Of a stretch of DNA of 64,000 nt, positions 17,883 through 29,293 are shown in pieces (the stretch's first letter is position 1; every line of letters begins with the position of its first letter). The stretch spans positions 1 to 64,000 of the forward strand of contig JAQVBU010000004.1 of the NCBI GenBank assembly GCA_028690155.1. The letters are read 5' to 3'. The stretch is from Alphaproteobacteria bacterium. GTDB taxonomy: Bacteria > Pseudomonadota > Alphaproteobacteria > UBA9219. Under the pieces are notes generated by a model, which saw nothing but the letters and a program-made list of their open reading frames with translations, was not told the origin of the DNA and did not search any database. A program made the translations under genes and the position numbers.

Positions 17883-19232
17883 CTAGGGGCTCTTTTTCTT
17901 TTTGCATTTTAATCGGCTGGCCCAGCCTTTTAAGTTTTCTTGTTTGCCCCGGGCAATAGCCAGCGAATCCGGCGGCACTTCTTTGGTAATGACGCTTCCC
18001 GCGCCAATGGTCGCCCCGTCGCCTATAGAGATCGGGGCCACGAGAACAACGTTTGATCCGATCGAAACGCCTGCACCGATTTGCGTCTGATTCTTGTGCA
18101 CGCCGTCATAGTTGGCTGTAATCGTGCCCGCGCCGATATTCGTGCCTGTGCCAAGTTTGGCGTCGCCGATATACGAAAGGTGATTGACCTTTGTCCCTTC
18201 GCCTATGGTGCTGTTCTTAATCTCGACGAAGTTGCCGATATGGGCATCCGCTTCAATACGCGAGTGCGGCCTGATGCGGGCGAAAGGTCCGATGATGGCC
18301 CCGTTGCCGATTTGGGCATGCTCAAGATGCGAAAAGGCCTTGATCTCGACTCCGTTGCCGATCGTGACGCCTTGGCCAATAATGACGTTTGGGGCAAGCG
18401 TTACGTCTTGGCCGAAGGTCGTGTCGGCGGAAAGAAAGACGCTGTCCGGATCAATCATCGTTACGCCGGCAAGCATGGCTTTCTCGCGCAAGCGGCGCTG
18501 CATGATCTTTTCGGCCTGAGCCAGCTCAACCTTTGTGTTGACGCCCAAAACATCGTCTTCGGGGATGATGCACACGACGCTTTTTCCCCCGTACTGTTGA
18601 GCCAAGGCGACACAGTCGGTTAGGAAAAACTCTTTTTTGGCGTTGTCGTTGCGCAGAGCTTCCAAAATAGGCCACAGCTTGCTTCCGTCAAAAAGCATAA
18701 GGCCTCCGTTGCACAACCGAATGGCTTTTTCTTCAGACGTGGCTTCGGACGCCTCGACGATTTTCGAGAGGTTTCCTTCCTCATTAATGACCAACCGGCC
18801 ATAAGACGCCGGGTTTTCAGGAGAAAAGCCTGCCACGACGACGGTCGCCTGCGTTTTTTGGCGCTTTTCTTGAAGTTTTCGAATCGATTCGGCCGAAATC
18901 AAAGGGCTGTCGCCGAAGAGAACGATAATATCGCCCGCGAAATCGACCAAAGCATCCGCAGCGGCCTTGACGGCATCGCCGGTTCCAAGGGGGTGCCTTT
19001 GGATCACGCAGGGATGCGGGGCGACAACCTTTTCGACATCGGCCATGGAGGGTCCCACAATCACAACGATTTTTTCGGGTCCCATCCGGTCGCAGGCCGT
19101 TAAAACGTGCTGAATCATAGGCACGCCCGCCACGCGATGGAGAACTTTGGGTAACGCCGACTTCATCCGCGTGCCTTGTCCGGCGGCAAGGACGATGCAG
19201 GCGAGAGGCGGAAATGATTCTTTTTCGTTCAT
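17883..19232 (-). CDS. glmU: Bifunctional UDP-N-acetylglucosamine pyrophosphorylase / GlcN-1-P acetyltransferase
   Basis: The enzyme acetylates glucosamine 1-phosphate and then couples it to UTP to give UDP-GlcNAc for peptidoglycan and LPS. The N-terminal uridylyltransferase domain has LAAGQGTRMKSALPK, and the C-terminal left-handed beta-helix shows many hexapeptide repeats with the EIKNSTIGEGTKVNHLSYIGD catalytic region. ATG 19232 gives a family-like start; a TTG at 19250 with an AAGG upstream is possible and would add six residues. The gene follows recJ on the same strand by about 26 bases. Confidence 0.95.
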   Translation of the reverse strand: MNEKESFPPLACIVLAAGQGTRMKSALPKVLHRVAGVPMIQHVLTACDRMGPEKIVVIVGPSMADVEKVVAPHPCVIQRHPLGTGDAVKAAADALVDFAGDIIVLFGDSPLISAESIRKLQEKRQKTQATVVVAGFSPENPASYGRLVINEEGNLSKIVEASEATSEEKAIRLCNGGLMLFDGSKLWPILEALRNDNAKKEFFLTDCVALAQQYGGKSVVCIIPEDDVLGVNTKVELAQAEKIMQRRLREKAMLAGVTMIDPDSVFLSADTTFGQDVTLAPNVIIGQGVTIGNGVEIKAFSHLEHAQIGNGAIIGPFARIRPHSRIEADAHIGNFVEIKNSTIGEGTKVNHLSYIGDAKLGTGTNIGAGTITANYDGVHKNQTQIGAGVSIGSNVVLVAPISIGDGATIGAGSVITKEVPPDSLAIARGKQENLKGWASRLKCKKKKSP

Positions 19233-19258
19233 AGAGGGGTTTTGCCACAAAGGGCCTT

Positions 19259-21058
19259 TTAATCCAAGGGATTAATGGCCAAGGGGTTAATGGCCAAAGG
19301 GTTAATGGATGGAGCCGCGTCGTTGATATGCATTTGAATGTGTTCGGCTCCTTGCCATGTGTTGATCCGGGCATGCCCGGCCAGATGAACGCGAGCCCCT
19401 ATATTCAGCAGGGCCGGGCCAAGACGGGAGTCCATAGCGCGAAAAGCAATGCCTCGAATTCGGGTTCCGGCCTGCATGGCTAGGATGCTGACGTGTTTTT
19501 CGCCCACGACGTCGGCGCGGACGATTTTACAATCGGCCAAGGCCAGACGCGGCTCGGTGTTTCCGGTGCCGAAAGGCCCTATTTTTTCGAGAAGCCGAAC
19601 AAAATCCGGCTGCAAGGTTGCGCCGGAGACAAGCCCATCCACACTAAGACGCGGGATAAGGGGCTCGGCCGCTAATTGTTTGCCGATGCGTTCGATCAAG
19701 AAAAGCCGCAAGGCCTCAATCTTGTCGCGCGCCACGGTAAAACCTGCCGCCATTTTATGACCGCCACCGTTAATCAGGAGACCGGCTTGTCGGGCGGCGA
19801 GGATCGCCGCGCCAAGGTCGATAGACCCGATGGACCGGCCCGAACCTTTGCCGACATCGCCTTCCAACGATACGACAAGAGCAGGATGGCAACATTTATC
19901 CTTCAGGCGCGAGGCGACGATCCCGATAATCCCTGGATGCCAGTTTTCGGAGGCGACGAAGGCCAGAGGCGCGTTTTCGGTTTCGATCATGAGCTCGGCC
20001 TGTTGAAGGGCGTCGGCTTCGAGGGCGCGACGTTCGTCGTTTAGGACGTTGAGCTGATGGGCGAGGGAGATCGCTTCGGACGGGTCTTCCGTGGACAAAA
20101 GCCGAGCGCCGAGATCGGTTTGGCCGATGCGCCCGCCTGCATTAATGCGAGGCCCCAGCATGAAGCCGAAAGCATAGGCGTTCAGCGTGTCAACGCCTGC
20201 GGTTTTTGCCAGAGCGTCAAGGCCGATATTTTTGCGGCGCGTGGCGATTTTAAGGCCCTGAGCGACAAAGGCGCGGTTCAAGCCCCTAAGAGGAACGACG
20301 TCGCACACGGTTCCCAAAGCCACAAGATCGAGCCACGCCATAAGATCGGGTTCGGGACGTACGGTATTGTAAAACCCCATGGCGCGTAGGGCGCGGTTGA
20401 CGGCCACGATGAAAAGATAGGTGACGCCGACGGCGGCGAGATAGTTATAACCGCTGGTTTCATCAATGCGGTTAGGGTTGACGGTTGCTTCGCTAAGGGG
20501 AAGGGTGGGTTCCGAAACATGGTGGTCGAGGACGAGGACGTCCATCCCGGACTTTCGCGCGGCGGCTAAAGCATCGTGGGCCGTTGTTCCGCAATCGACA
20601 CAGACGACCAGCTTGACGCCTTCTTGAGCAAGCTTTTGAAGGGCATGCGCGTTGGGGCCGTAGCCTTCCGTTAAACGATCGGGTATATAGAGGCGAAAAG
20701 GGACTCCCATCGCGCGTCCGAGACGGAGCAACAAAGCCGCCGATGTCGCGCCGTCAACGTCATAGTCGCCAAAGACGGCTATGCGTTCGTTTAGAGAGAG
20801 TGCCCGAACGAACCGGGAAACGGCCTTATCCATGTCTTTAAGGATGTTCGGATCAGGCATAAGGGAACGAAGTTTGGGATTCAAAAAGTCCTCGGCGTCG
20901 TCCACATCAATGCCGCGCGCGTTTAGGCTGCGCGCCACAAGGTCGGGGAGATTCAACCGTTGGGCTAGAGCTTCGGCCATACGCTCATCATAAGGCCGAG
21001 CTTCCCAGCGGCGTCCGGTGCACGAGGTTTCGACGTTTAAAAAAGCAGGTTCGGTCAT
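19259..21058 (-). CDS. recJ: Single-stranded-DNA-specific exonuclease RecJ
   Basis: A 5'-3' ssDNA exonuclease used in recombination and mismatch repair, about 599 residues. The DHH motifs are present: FGDYDVDGATSAALLLR, VDCGTT and LVLDHHVSEP, and the DHHA1 part has NGGGHKMAAGFTV. The OB-fold region lies at the C-terminus. The last dozen residues are odd: three 15-base repeats (19264-19308) encode INPLA-type pentapeptides that extend the tail past the family end. ATG 21058 was preferred over a non-ATG start at 21085. glmU follows closely. Confidence 0.94.
   Translation of the reverse strand: MTEPAFLNVETSCTGRRWEARPYDERMAEALAQRLNLPDLVARSLNARGIDVDDAEDFLNPKLRSLMPDPNILKDMDKAVSRFVRALSLNERIAVFGDYDVDGATSAALLLRLGRAMGVPFRLYIPDRLTEGYGPNAHALQKLAQEGVKLVVCVDCGTTAHDALAAARKSGMDVLVLDHHVSEPTLPLSEATVNPNRIDETSGYNYLAAVGVTYLFIVAVNRALRAMGFYNTVRPEPDLMAWLDLVALGTVCDVVPLRGLNRAFVAQGLKIATRRKNIGLDALAKTAGVDTLNAYAFGFMLGPRINAGGRIGQTDLGARLLSTEDPSEAISLAHQLNVLNDERRALEADALQQAELMIETENAPLAFVASENWHPGIIGIVASRLKDKCCHPALVVSLEGDVGKGSGRSIGSIDLGAAILAARQAGLLINGGGHKMAAGFTVARDKIEALRLFLIERIGKQLAAEPLIPRLSVDGLVSGATLQPDFVRLLEKIGPFGTGNTEPRLALADCKIVRADVVGEKHVSILAMQAGTRIRGIAFRAMDSRLGPALLNIGARVHLAGHARINTWQGAEHIQMHINDAAPSINPLAINPLAINPLD
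19264..19308. repeat. Three tandem 15-bp repeats at the 3' end of recJ
   Basis: The units are CCAAGGGATTAATGG, CCAAGGGGTTAATGG and CCAAAGGGTTAATGG. They keep frame and add repeated Asn-Pro-Leu-Ala-Ile residues to the RecJ tail, which suggests slippage-prone length variation. Confidence 0.9.
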
Positions 21059-21175
21059 TCGGTATCGATCGAGTAAAAACAGCAATCAGCCGACCATAGC
21101 CTATTACGCTACCTTTTTTGGAGAAATTTTGTAAAAGAAGGGACTACGAGTCGGCGGAAAAGAGAGGAGATCTCC

Positions 21176-23694
<2,519 letters not shown>

Positions 23695-23763
23695 TTAAAA
23701 ATTTGTAAAAAATGCGAGAAAGAGTCTTCGGAATCATCCTGTTAAGGGTTTTTCTTTGATGTT

Positions 23764-24405
23764 TCAGGCGGACTTTTGAAGAACTTCGCGTACAGGAGCA
23801 AAGGATTGGCGATGATGAACCGTGGCGCCGTGGGCCTTGAGGGCCTGTATGTGCTCGGCCGTGCCGTATCCGGCATTACGTTCCCAGCCGTAGAAGGGAA
23901 AGTCCTTGGCCAGGGAGGCCATCAATCGGTCTCGATGAACTTTCGCGATGATCGAGGCGGCGGCAATTGATAAAGAGGTGCCGTCGCCTTTAACGACAGG
24001 AACGGCTTGGCAGGGGATGTCGGGCGCGCGGTTGCCGTCGATCAGCGCGACGTCTATTTTTGCGCCGAGGTCCTCCACCGCACGTTGCATGGCCAGCATG
24101 GTGGCGTGCAAAATGTTCAGTTGGTCAATTTCTTCAACGGACGCTTGGGCCAAGGAAAAGAGGCAATGCTCTTTCAACGGCTCGACGATTTTTTCGCGCG
24201 CCGCCGGAGTCATCTTTTTGCTGTCTTTGATTTTGGCGCACAAGGCCTCGGGAAAATCGGAAGCCAAAATGACGGCAGCCGTAACGACCGGCCCGGCGAG
24301 AGGCCCCCGGCCCACTTCATCGACTCCGCAGACGATTTTCCCCATTTGACGTCCAAAACGAATCTCGTAGGTAAAATCCGGCATGAGTTTTTTCAAAGAG
24401 AACAA
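23764..24405 (-). CDS. rnhB: Ribonuclease HII
   Basis: A 213-residue endonuclease that removes RNA from RNA-DNA hybrids and misincorporated ribonucleotides. The active-site opening GVDEVGRGPLAGPVV, the KDSKKMT segment and the later ALIDGNRAPDIP motif supply the family's acidic residues. The true start may be the internal ATG seven codons in (24384). The order rnhB-ccrM is widespread among alphaproteobacteria. Confidence 0.95.
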   Translation of the reverse strand: MFSLKKLMPDFTYEIRFGRQMGKIVCGVDEVGRGPLAGPVVTAAVILASDFPEALCAKIKDSKKMTPAAREKIVEPLKEHCLFSLAQASVEEIDQLNILHATMLAMQRAVEDLGAKIDVALIDGNRAPDIPCQAVPVVKGDGTSLSIAAASIIAKVHRDRLMASLAKDFPFYGWERNAGYGTAEHIQALKAHGATVHHRQSFAPVREVLQKSA

Positions 24406-24684
24406 AGGAGAAAACGAACTATAACGGCATTGGAACCCAAAGAAAAACGCTTATTTTTTTTAAAGTGAACGCGCGAAAAAAAAGGTTGTACGTTTTCCAA
24501 GAGATGGACTAGGATCACCCCATTGCGAGCGGCCCTTACCGTAAAAAAGAGGAGGGGCGCGCTCAGAAGATAAAGTAGCTTCTTGCAATGAGATTATGTC
24601 CAATCCGGCCGCTGGCCCGCCGGGATGGGGACGGGCAAGAAAGCTCCAAACAATAATAGAAACGACATGGGGAACGGTTAAGCA

Positions 24685-25272
24685 ATGAGACAAGGTCCTA
24701 GCGGAAGGCGTCCTCGTAACCGCCATCACAGTGGTAACGGAGGAAATGGAAATTCGGGTGGACGTGTGCGTTCTGCTGCGTCGTTAAGGCATCAATCCTT
24801 CGACAGTAATTGCGGCGATTTGCGTGTGCGTGGCAATGCCTGGCAGGTTTACGAGAAGTACCAAGCCCTTGCTCGCGACGCCGCGGCGGGCGGCGACCGC
24901 ATCGTCGCCGAGAATTACCTTCAGCATGCCGAACACTATTTTCGTGTGATTGAGGCTATCGACGAGGCGACTGCGAGTGAACAGCGTATGCGTAACGAGG
25001 CGGTTGCGTCTTTGAACCAGCAGCCTGACGTTCCAGCCGATTACTATCCCCAGAAGGATGGTCTTATTTCTCCGAGTGAACAAAGTGACGGGACGACATC
25101 GGTTCGCGCGCCTTCCGAATCGTCAGGGCGTTTCTCTCGTGGTCGGGCTCCTGCGCGGGAAGGCTCTGCCGAAGAGAAGGCTCCCAACCCTTTCTTTACG
25201 CAGGAAGAGATTGAGGAAGAACAAAGAGGATTTTCTGTCGATCAGAAAAAGCCTTTGGCTGGGGCTCAGTGA
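24685..25272 (+). CDS. DUF4167 family protein
   Basis: A 195-residue protein of a family almost confined to alphaproteobacteria. A basic, glycine- and asparagine-rich N-terminus (RRPRNRHHSGNGG) is followed by the conserved core SFDSNCGDLRVRGNAWQVYE and AENYLQHAEHYFRVI (about residues 40-95), and a disordered acidic and serine-rich tail. Function is unknown; the basic and disordered layout hints at nucleic acid binding. GGGAACGG lies upstream of the ATG. dapF starts three bases after its stop, so the two are probably cotranscribed. Confidence 0.88.
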   Translation: MRQGPSGRRPRNRHHSGNGGNGNSGGRVRSAASLRHQSFDSNCGDLRVRGNAWQVYEKYQALARDAAAGGDRIVAENYLQHAEHYFRVIEAIDEATASEQRMRNEAVASLNQQPDVPADYYPQKDGLISPSEQSDGTTSVRAPSESSGRFSRGRAPAREGSAEEKAPNPFFTQEEIEEEQRGFSVDQKKPLAGAQ

Positions 25273-25275
25273 CAT

Positions 25276-26142
25276 ATGGGCACCGAGAAAAGAGTGCGGG
25301 CCTTACCCTTTTATAAAATGCACGGCCTTGGAAACGACTTCGTTGTTTTCGACGGTCGGCAGGAAGAGCTTGCACCATCCGAGATGTTTTTGCGCGCGGT
25401 GGCGAACCGCAAGCGTGGGATCGGATGCGATCAGGTGATTGTTTTGCGTCGGCCTGAAAACGCCGAGGCTGACGTTCATATGGCAATTTACAATATGGAT
25501 GGCACGCAGGTCGGCGCCTGCGGAAATGCGACGCGTTGCGTGGCCATGATCCTTTTTCAGGAAACAAAGCGCGATACGTGCACAATCGAGACGATTGCCA
25601 ATCTTTTGAAAGTTTGGAAACAGGAAGACGGGCTTATTGCGGTTGATTTCGGAGAGCCGACGTTCGACTGGGAGGCTATTCCTTTGGCGCGAGAGGTCGA
25701 TACGCTTCACGCGCCGGTGGCGTCGGGCGGGTTGTTCGCGCCGTGTTGCGTGAACGTCGGAAATCCGCATGCCGTTTTTTTTGTTCCGGACGTTGATGCC
25801 GTGGCTTTGGCCGAAGTCGGTCCTCATCTTGAGACGGATCCGATGTTTCCCGAACGCTGCAACATCGAGATTGCGCAAATTTTGGCGCCGGATCGGATCC
25901 GCATGCGCGTGTGGGAACGCGGAACGGGTATCACCGAGGCATGCGGTTCTGGCGCATGCGCGACGTTGGTGGCCGCCGTTCGCCGCGAGCTTAGCGCGCG
26001 TCGGGCGACGATCGTGCTTGATGGCGGTGCGTTGGTCATCGAATGGCGGGAGGACAACCGCATCATCATGGTCGGTCCGGCTGCGTTGAGTTTTACAGGC
26101 GCGATCGCCGAGGATTTCGGCCATGATGAAAAACAGGCCTGA
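25276..26142 (+). CDS. dapF: Diaminopimelate epimerase
   Basis: A 288-residue, cofactor-free racemase that converts LL- to meso-diaminopimelate for lysine and peptidoglycan. The two catalytic cysteines are in GACGNATRC (about residue 80) and ACGSGACAT (about residue 217), and the opening FYKMHGLGNDFVVFDG is canonical. The gene overlaps mtaB by 20 bases. The order dapF-mtaB-ftsY is the standard alphaproteobacterial arrangement. Confidence 0.97.
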   Translation: MGTEKRVRALPFYKMHGLGNDFVVFDGRQEELAPSEMFLRAVANRKRGIGCDQVIVLRRPENAEADVHMAIYNMDGTQVGACGNATRCVAMILFQETKRDTCTIETIANLLKVWKQEDGLIAVDFGEPTFDWEAIPLAREVDTLHAPVASGGLFAPCCVNVGNPHAVFFVPDVDAVALAEVGPHLETDPMFPERCNIEIAQILAPDRIRMRVWERGTGITEACGSGACATLVAAVRRELSARRATIVLDGGALVIEWREDNRIIMVGPAALSFTGAIAEDFGHDEKQA

Positions 26143-27370
26143 AGTTCTGACGTTTGGGTGTCGGCTGAACAGCGTTGAATCCGAAACAATGCAACGGCAC
26201 GCTGAGGAGGCGGGCCTCGAAGATGTTGTGATCGTGAACACCTGCGCGGTAACGGCCGAAGCCGAGAGGCAAGTTGGCCAAGCTATCCGGAAATTGAAGC
26301 GCGAAAATCCGTCGGTTAAAGTTATGGTCACGGGGTGTTCGGCGCAGATCGATCCTAAAAAATACGAAGCCATGGCCGAAGTCGACGGGGTGATACCGAA
26401 CGACCGTAAATTGGACCCCAAAAGCTTTGAAGCAATAACGGGACGAAGAAACAGCCATTTTTCCGATAAAACAGCCGTGCCGATGCTGTCCCCGGTTGAC
26501 GGCGCCATGCAGCGCGCGTTTGTTCAGATTCAAAACGGATGCGACAATCGGTGCACGTTTTGCGTTATTCCTTTCGGCCGCGGCGCGTCGCGGTCGGTTT
26601 CATTCGAGCGTGTGGTTGACGAGGTTCGCCAACGGGTTGACGAAGGGTTTCAGGAAATTGTTTTGACGGGCGTGGATCTTGCCTCCTATGGCCGCGACTT
26701 GCCGGGGGAGCCGACACTTGGTTTTTTGACCGGGCGCGTGCTGACATCCGTGCCGGATCTCAAGCGATTGAGGCTCTCGTCGCTTGATCCGGCCGGGCTG
26801 GACGAGGATCTATGGGAGCTTTTAGGCGATGAGCCCCGCTTTATGCCGCATTGGCACCTCAGCCTTCAATCCGGCGATGATAGGATCTTGACGCGCATGA
26901 AGCGGCGGCATACGCGCGATCAGGTTTTTCGGCTTGTTGATCGTGCGCGGACCGTCAGGCCCGATATGGTTTTCGGTGCCGATATCATAACCGGTTTTCC
27001 GACCGAGACGGACGCGATGTTTGAAAACACGCAGGATCTTGTGCGTCGGTGCGGAATAACATGGCTTCATGTGTTCCCCTATTCGGCGCGCAAGGGCACC
27101 CCCGCAGCTCGGATGCCCCAAGTGCCGGTGCCGGTTCGAAAGGAACGCGCGACTAAGCTTCGTGCTTTGGCCGACGAGGCCGCGCGGCGATATCATGAAT
27201 CTTTGATCGGGAAGACATTCGAGGTTTTGGTCGAAAAAAATGGGATTGGGTGCACGCGGCATTTTGCCAAGATCAAGCTTAGAGGACCTTGGCGTGTGGG
27301 CGCTTTAATGCAGGCGCGATGCGTGGCGATCGAGAAAGAGGGTGCGGTTGCGGAGGTTGTGACGTCATGA
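26123..27370 (+). CDS. mtaB: tRNA t6A37 methylthiotransferase MtaB
   Basis: A 415-residue radical-SAM enzyme that converts t6A37 to ms2t6A37 in tRNAs reading ANN codons. The N-terminal UPF0004 domain supplies cysteines for one cluster (GCRLNSVES, NTCAVTAEAE, GCSAQ). The radical-SAM motif CDNRCTFCVIPFGRG lies near residue 139, and a TRAM-like C-terminus follows. This order of features fits MtaB rather than MiaB or RimO. The stop overlaps the ftsY start as ATGA. Confidence 0.95.
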   Translation: MMKNRPEVLTFGCRLNSVESETMQRHAEEAGLEDVVIVNTCAVTAEAERQVGQAIRKLKRENPSVKVMVTGCSAQIDPKKYEAMAEVDGVIPNDRKLDPKSFEAITGRRNSHFSDKTAVPMLSPVDGAMQRAFVQIQNGCDNRCTFCVIPFGRGASRSVSFERVVDEVRQRVDEGFQEIVLTGVDLASYGRDLPGEPTLGFLTGRVLTSVPDLKRLRLSSLDPAGLDEDLWELLGDEPRFMPHWHLSLQSGDDRILTRMKRRHTRDQVFRLVDRARTVRPDMVFGADIITGFPTETDAMFENTQDLVRRCGITWLHVFPYSARKGTPAARMPQVPVPVRKERATKLRALADEAARRYHESLIGKTFEVLVEKNGIGCTRHFAKIKLRGPWRVGALMQARCVAIEKEGAVAEVVTS

Positions 27371-28311
27371 TGGGCGGGAACGAAAAAAAATCCGGATGGT
27401 TTTCACGTTTACAGGCGGGGTTAAAACGAAGCTCGACAAAGCTTGGTGAAGGAATTTCAGACGTTTTGACCAAGCGCAGGCCGGACAGGGGTATGGTGGA
27501 GGACCTGGAAGACGTTTTGATCGCTGCGGATTTAGGGCCTTCCATGGCTTCTCGTGTCATCAAGGACTTTGAAAAAAACGCGCGTTTTGACAAGGATGTG
27601 AGCGAAGCCGAACTTAAAAAGGCTTTGGCGGCGCAAATTGAAAAGGTTCTTGAGCCGGTGGCGCATCCGCTTGATATCGATTTTTCGCGTAAACCATTCG
27701 TTATTTTGGTCGTGGGCGTCAACGGTACGGGAAAAACGACGACCATCGGCAAGTTTGCTCAAAGCTATATCGATCATGGCCTTAAAGTGACTCTTGCGGC
27801 AGGGGATACCTTTCGCGCGGCGGCCATCAGCCAGCTTAAGATATGGGGGGAGCGCGTGGGCGCCACGGTTGTGGCGGGCGAATCCGGCGGCGATGCCGCG
27901 GCGTTGGCCTACCGGGCGTTGGAGGAGGCCCGGGCCAATCAAAGCGATATTCTGATGATCGATACGGCCGGGCGTTTGCACAACAGGAACGATTTGATGC
28001 AGGAATTGGCTAAGGTGGCTCGGGTCATCAAAAAATTGGATCCCGATGCGCCGCATGCGACGCTTTTAACGCTTGATGCCACGACAGGGCAAAACGCCCA
28101 CGCTCAGGTTGAGGCCTTCCAATCTATGGTAAATGTGACAGGACTCGTCTTGACAAAACTGGACGGCTCAGCCAAGGGTGGTGTTGTTGTCGCTTTGGCC
28201 GATCGCTTCAAGCTGCCGATCTATGCCGTGGGCGTTGGCGAGCAAGCCGATGATTTACAACCTTTCCTTGCTGGTGAATTTGCCAAGGCCCTTGTGGGTA
28301 ACGTGGAATAA
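27367..28311 (+). CDS. ftsY: Signal recognition particle receptor FtsY
   Basis: A 314-residue SRP-GTPase that docks ribosome-nascent chain-SRP complexes at the membrane. The N domain begins about residue 20, and the G domain has GVNGTGKTTTIGK, the DTFRAAAISQL box, DTAGRLHNRNDLM and TKLDGSAKGG. The acidic A domain of E. coli FtsY is reduced to about 20 mostly basic residues, as in many alphaproteobacteria. ATG 27367 overlaps the mtaB stop; the longer open frame from 27289 lies inside mtaB and is not credible. Confidence 0.97.
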   Translation: MMGGNEKKSGWFSRLQAGLKRSSTKLGEGISDVLTKRRPDRGMVEDLEDVLIAADLGPSMASRVIKDFEKNARFDKDVSEAELKKALAAQIEKVLEPVAHPLDIDFSRKPFVILVVGVNGTGKTTTIGKFAQSYIDHGLKVTLAAGDTFRAAAISQLKIWGERVGATVVAGESGGDAAALAYRALEEARANQSDILMIDTAGRLHNRNDLMQELAKVARVIKKLDPDAPHATLLTLDATTGQNAHAQVEAFQSMVNVTGLVLTKLDGSAKGGVVVALADRFKLPIYAVGVGEQADDLQPFLAGEFAKALVGNVE

Positions 28312-28339
28312 AAAAGGGAAGAGAAACAAAAGGTAAGGG

Positions 28340-28368
28340 TTGAAGTCGGTAAAGATACCTGATAACAA
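28340..28368 (+). promoter_or_regulatory. Candidate promoter for tRNA-Lys
   Basis: TTGAAG and TAACAA are separated by 17 bases and sit about 18 bases before the mature tRNA 5' end. The match to sigma-70 consensus is moderate. Confidence 0.4.
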
Positions 28369-28385
28369 AGCCCGTTCCGTGCAGG

Positions 28386-28461
28386 GACCTCGTAGCTCAG
28401 CTGGTAGAGCATCTGACTTTTAATCAGGGGGTCGCGGGTTCAAATCCCGCCGAGGTCACCA
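28386..28461 (+). tRNA. tRNA-Lys (UUU)
   Basis: A 76-base tRNA with encoded CCA. The acceptor stem pairs GACCTCG with CGAGGTC. The D-arm is GCTCAGCTGGTAGAGC, and the anticodon loop CTTTTAA gives UUU. The T-arm is GCGGGTTCAAATCCCGC. The 15 bases covering the acceptor 3' strand and CCA are repeated immediately downstream. Confidence 0.97.
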
Positions 28462-28480
28462 TTCACGAGGTCACCATTCA
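28451..28480. repeat. Tandem duplication of the tRNA-Lys 3' end
   Basis: CGAGGTCACCATTCA occurs twice without a gap. The first copy is the real tRNA 3' end; the second lies directly downstream. Such copies can arise from slippage or as scars of integration and loss of a tRNA-targeting element. Confidence 0.9.
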
Positions 28481-28507
28481 GGGGCGTTCCTGTTTTTGCC
28501 CCTTTCT
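28481..28507 (+). terminator. Terminator after tRNA-Lys
   Basis: GGGGC at 28481-28485 pairs with GCCCC at 28498-28502, followed by TTTCTT. It ends transcription of the tRNA before the convergent kinase gene. Confidence 0.7.
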
Positions 28508-29271
28508 TACCAGCAATTATTGAGAACCGTACCGATGACGTTGGCGCCGGAAAGGGCGTTTAGACAGCGTTTAAGGTCGTCGATTTTCGTGACTCCGTCG
28601 CGGATGACGACAAGGATGGCGTCGACTTGGGGCAGGAAGGCGATGGAGTCGTCCTGAGCCAGAACCGGCGGCATGTCGTAAAGGACAAAACGATCCGCAT
28701 ACCGCGTTTTCAATTCATGGGCGAGATTGATCATTTTAGGCGATGCGAGAAGTTCGGACGACTGTTCCGATGCCGGCCCGGCCGGCAGAAGACTGATGCG
28801 TTCGAAAGGGGGACGAAGCAAACAGTCGACCAAGGGCTTTTGGCGGAGAAGATAGTCCGTCAGACCGGCTTGTGGGGTAAGATTTAACGGTCGATGGAGG
28901 CATGGTTTGCGCAGGTCGAGATCGACCAGAAGAACGGTTTGTTTCAGATCGAGCGCCAAGCTTATGCCGAGATTGAGCGTTACGGTTGTTTTTCCGTCCC
29001 CATAATAAGGGCTTGTGACGGCCAACGTCTTGAACCCCGAAGCGTTCATTTTATGAAGAACTTTCGTTCTTAATTGGCGGTAGATATCGGCTTTTTGGCT
29101 GCGCGGCCTGTGTGCGACGATTCGATAAGCGTCGAGACGCCTTTCGTCGTCCGGAGACAAAGAATTCGGGGCGGGTAGAATGGCCGTCCGCGCGTTATCT
29201 TGTGCCGGAACGGCTCTCAACGTCGCGCGTTTCTGTCTCGCTTTTTCTAAGGCTCTTTCCAATCTGTCCAT
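28507..29271 (-). CDS. CpsD/BY-kinase-type tyrosine autokinase for exopolysaccharide
   Basis: A 254-residue cytoplasmic P-loop ATPase of the bacterial tyrosine kinase family, partner of the Wzz-like protein encoded just upstream. The Walker A' motif is SPYYGDGKTTVTLN, and the A'/B region shows LLVDLDLRKP and LYDMPPVLAQDD. It ends GTVLNNCW, without the C-terminal tyrosine cluster that most BY-kinases autophosphorylate. ATG 29271 was chosen because GGAGAG sits just upstream and MDRLERALEKARQ is the family-style start; the open frame to 29373 overlaps the neighbouring gene. Confidence 0.85.
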   Translation of the reverse strand: MDRLERALEKARQKRATLRAVPAQDNARTAILPAPNSLSPDDERRLDAYRIVAHRPRSQKADIYRQLRTKVLHKMNASGFKTLAVTSPYYGDGKTTVTLNLGISLALDLKQTVLLVDLDLRKPCLHRPLNLTPQAGLTDYLLRQKPLVDCLLRPPFERISLLPAGPASEQSSELLASPKMINLAHELKTRYADRFVLYDMPPVLAQDDSIAFLPQVDAILVVIRDGVTKIDDLKRCLNALSGANVIGTVLNNCW

Positions 29272-29293
29272 AAAGCTCTCCGCATAAAAAGAG

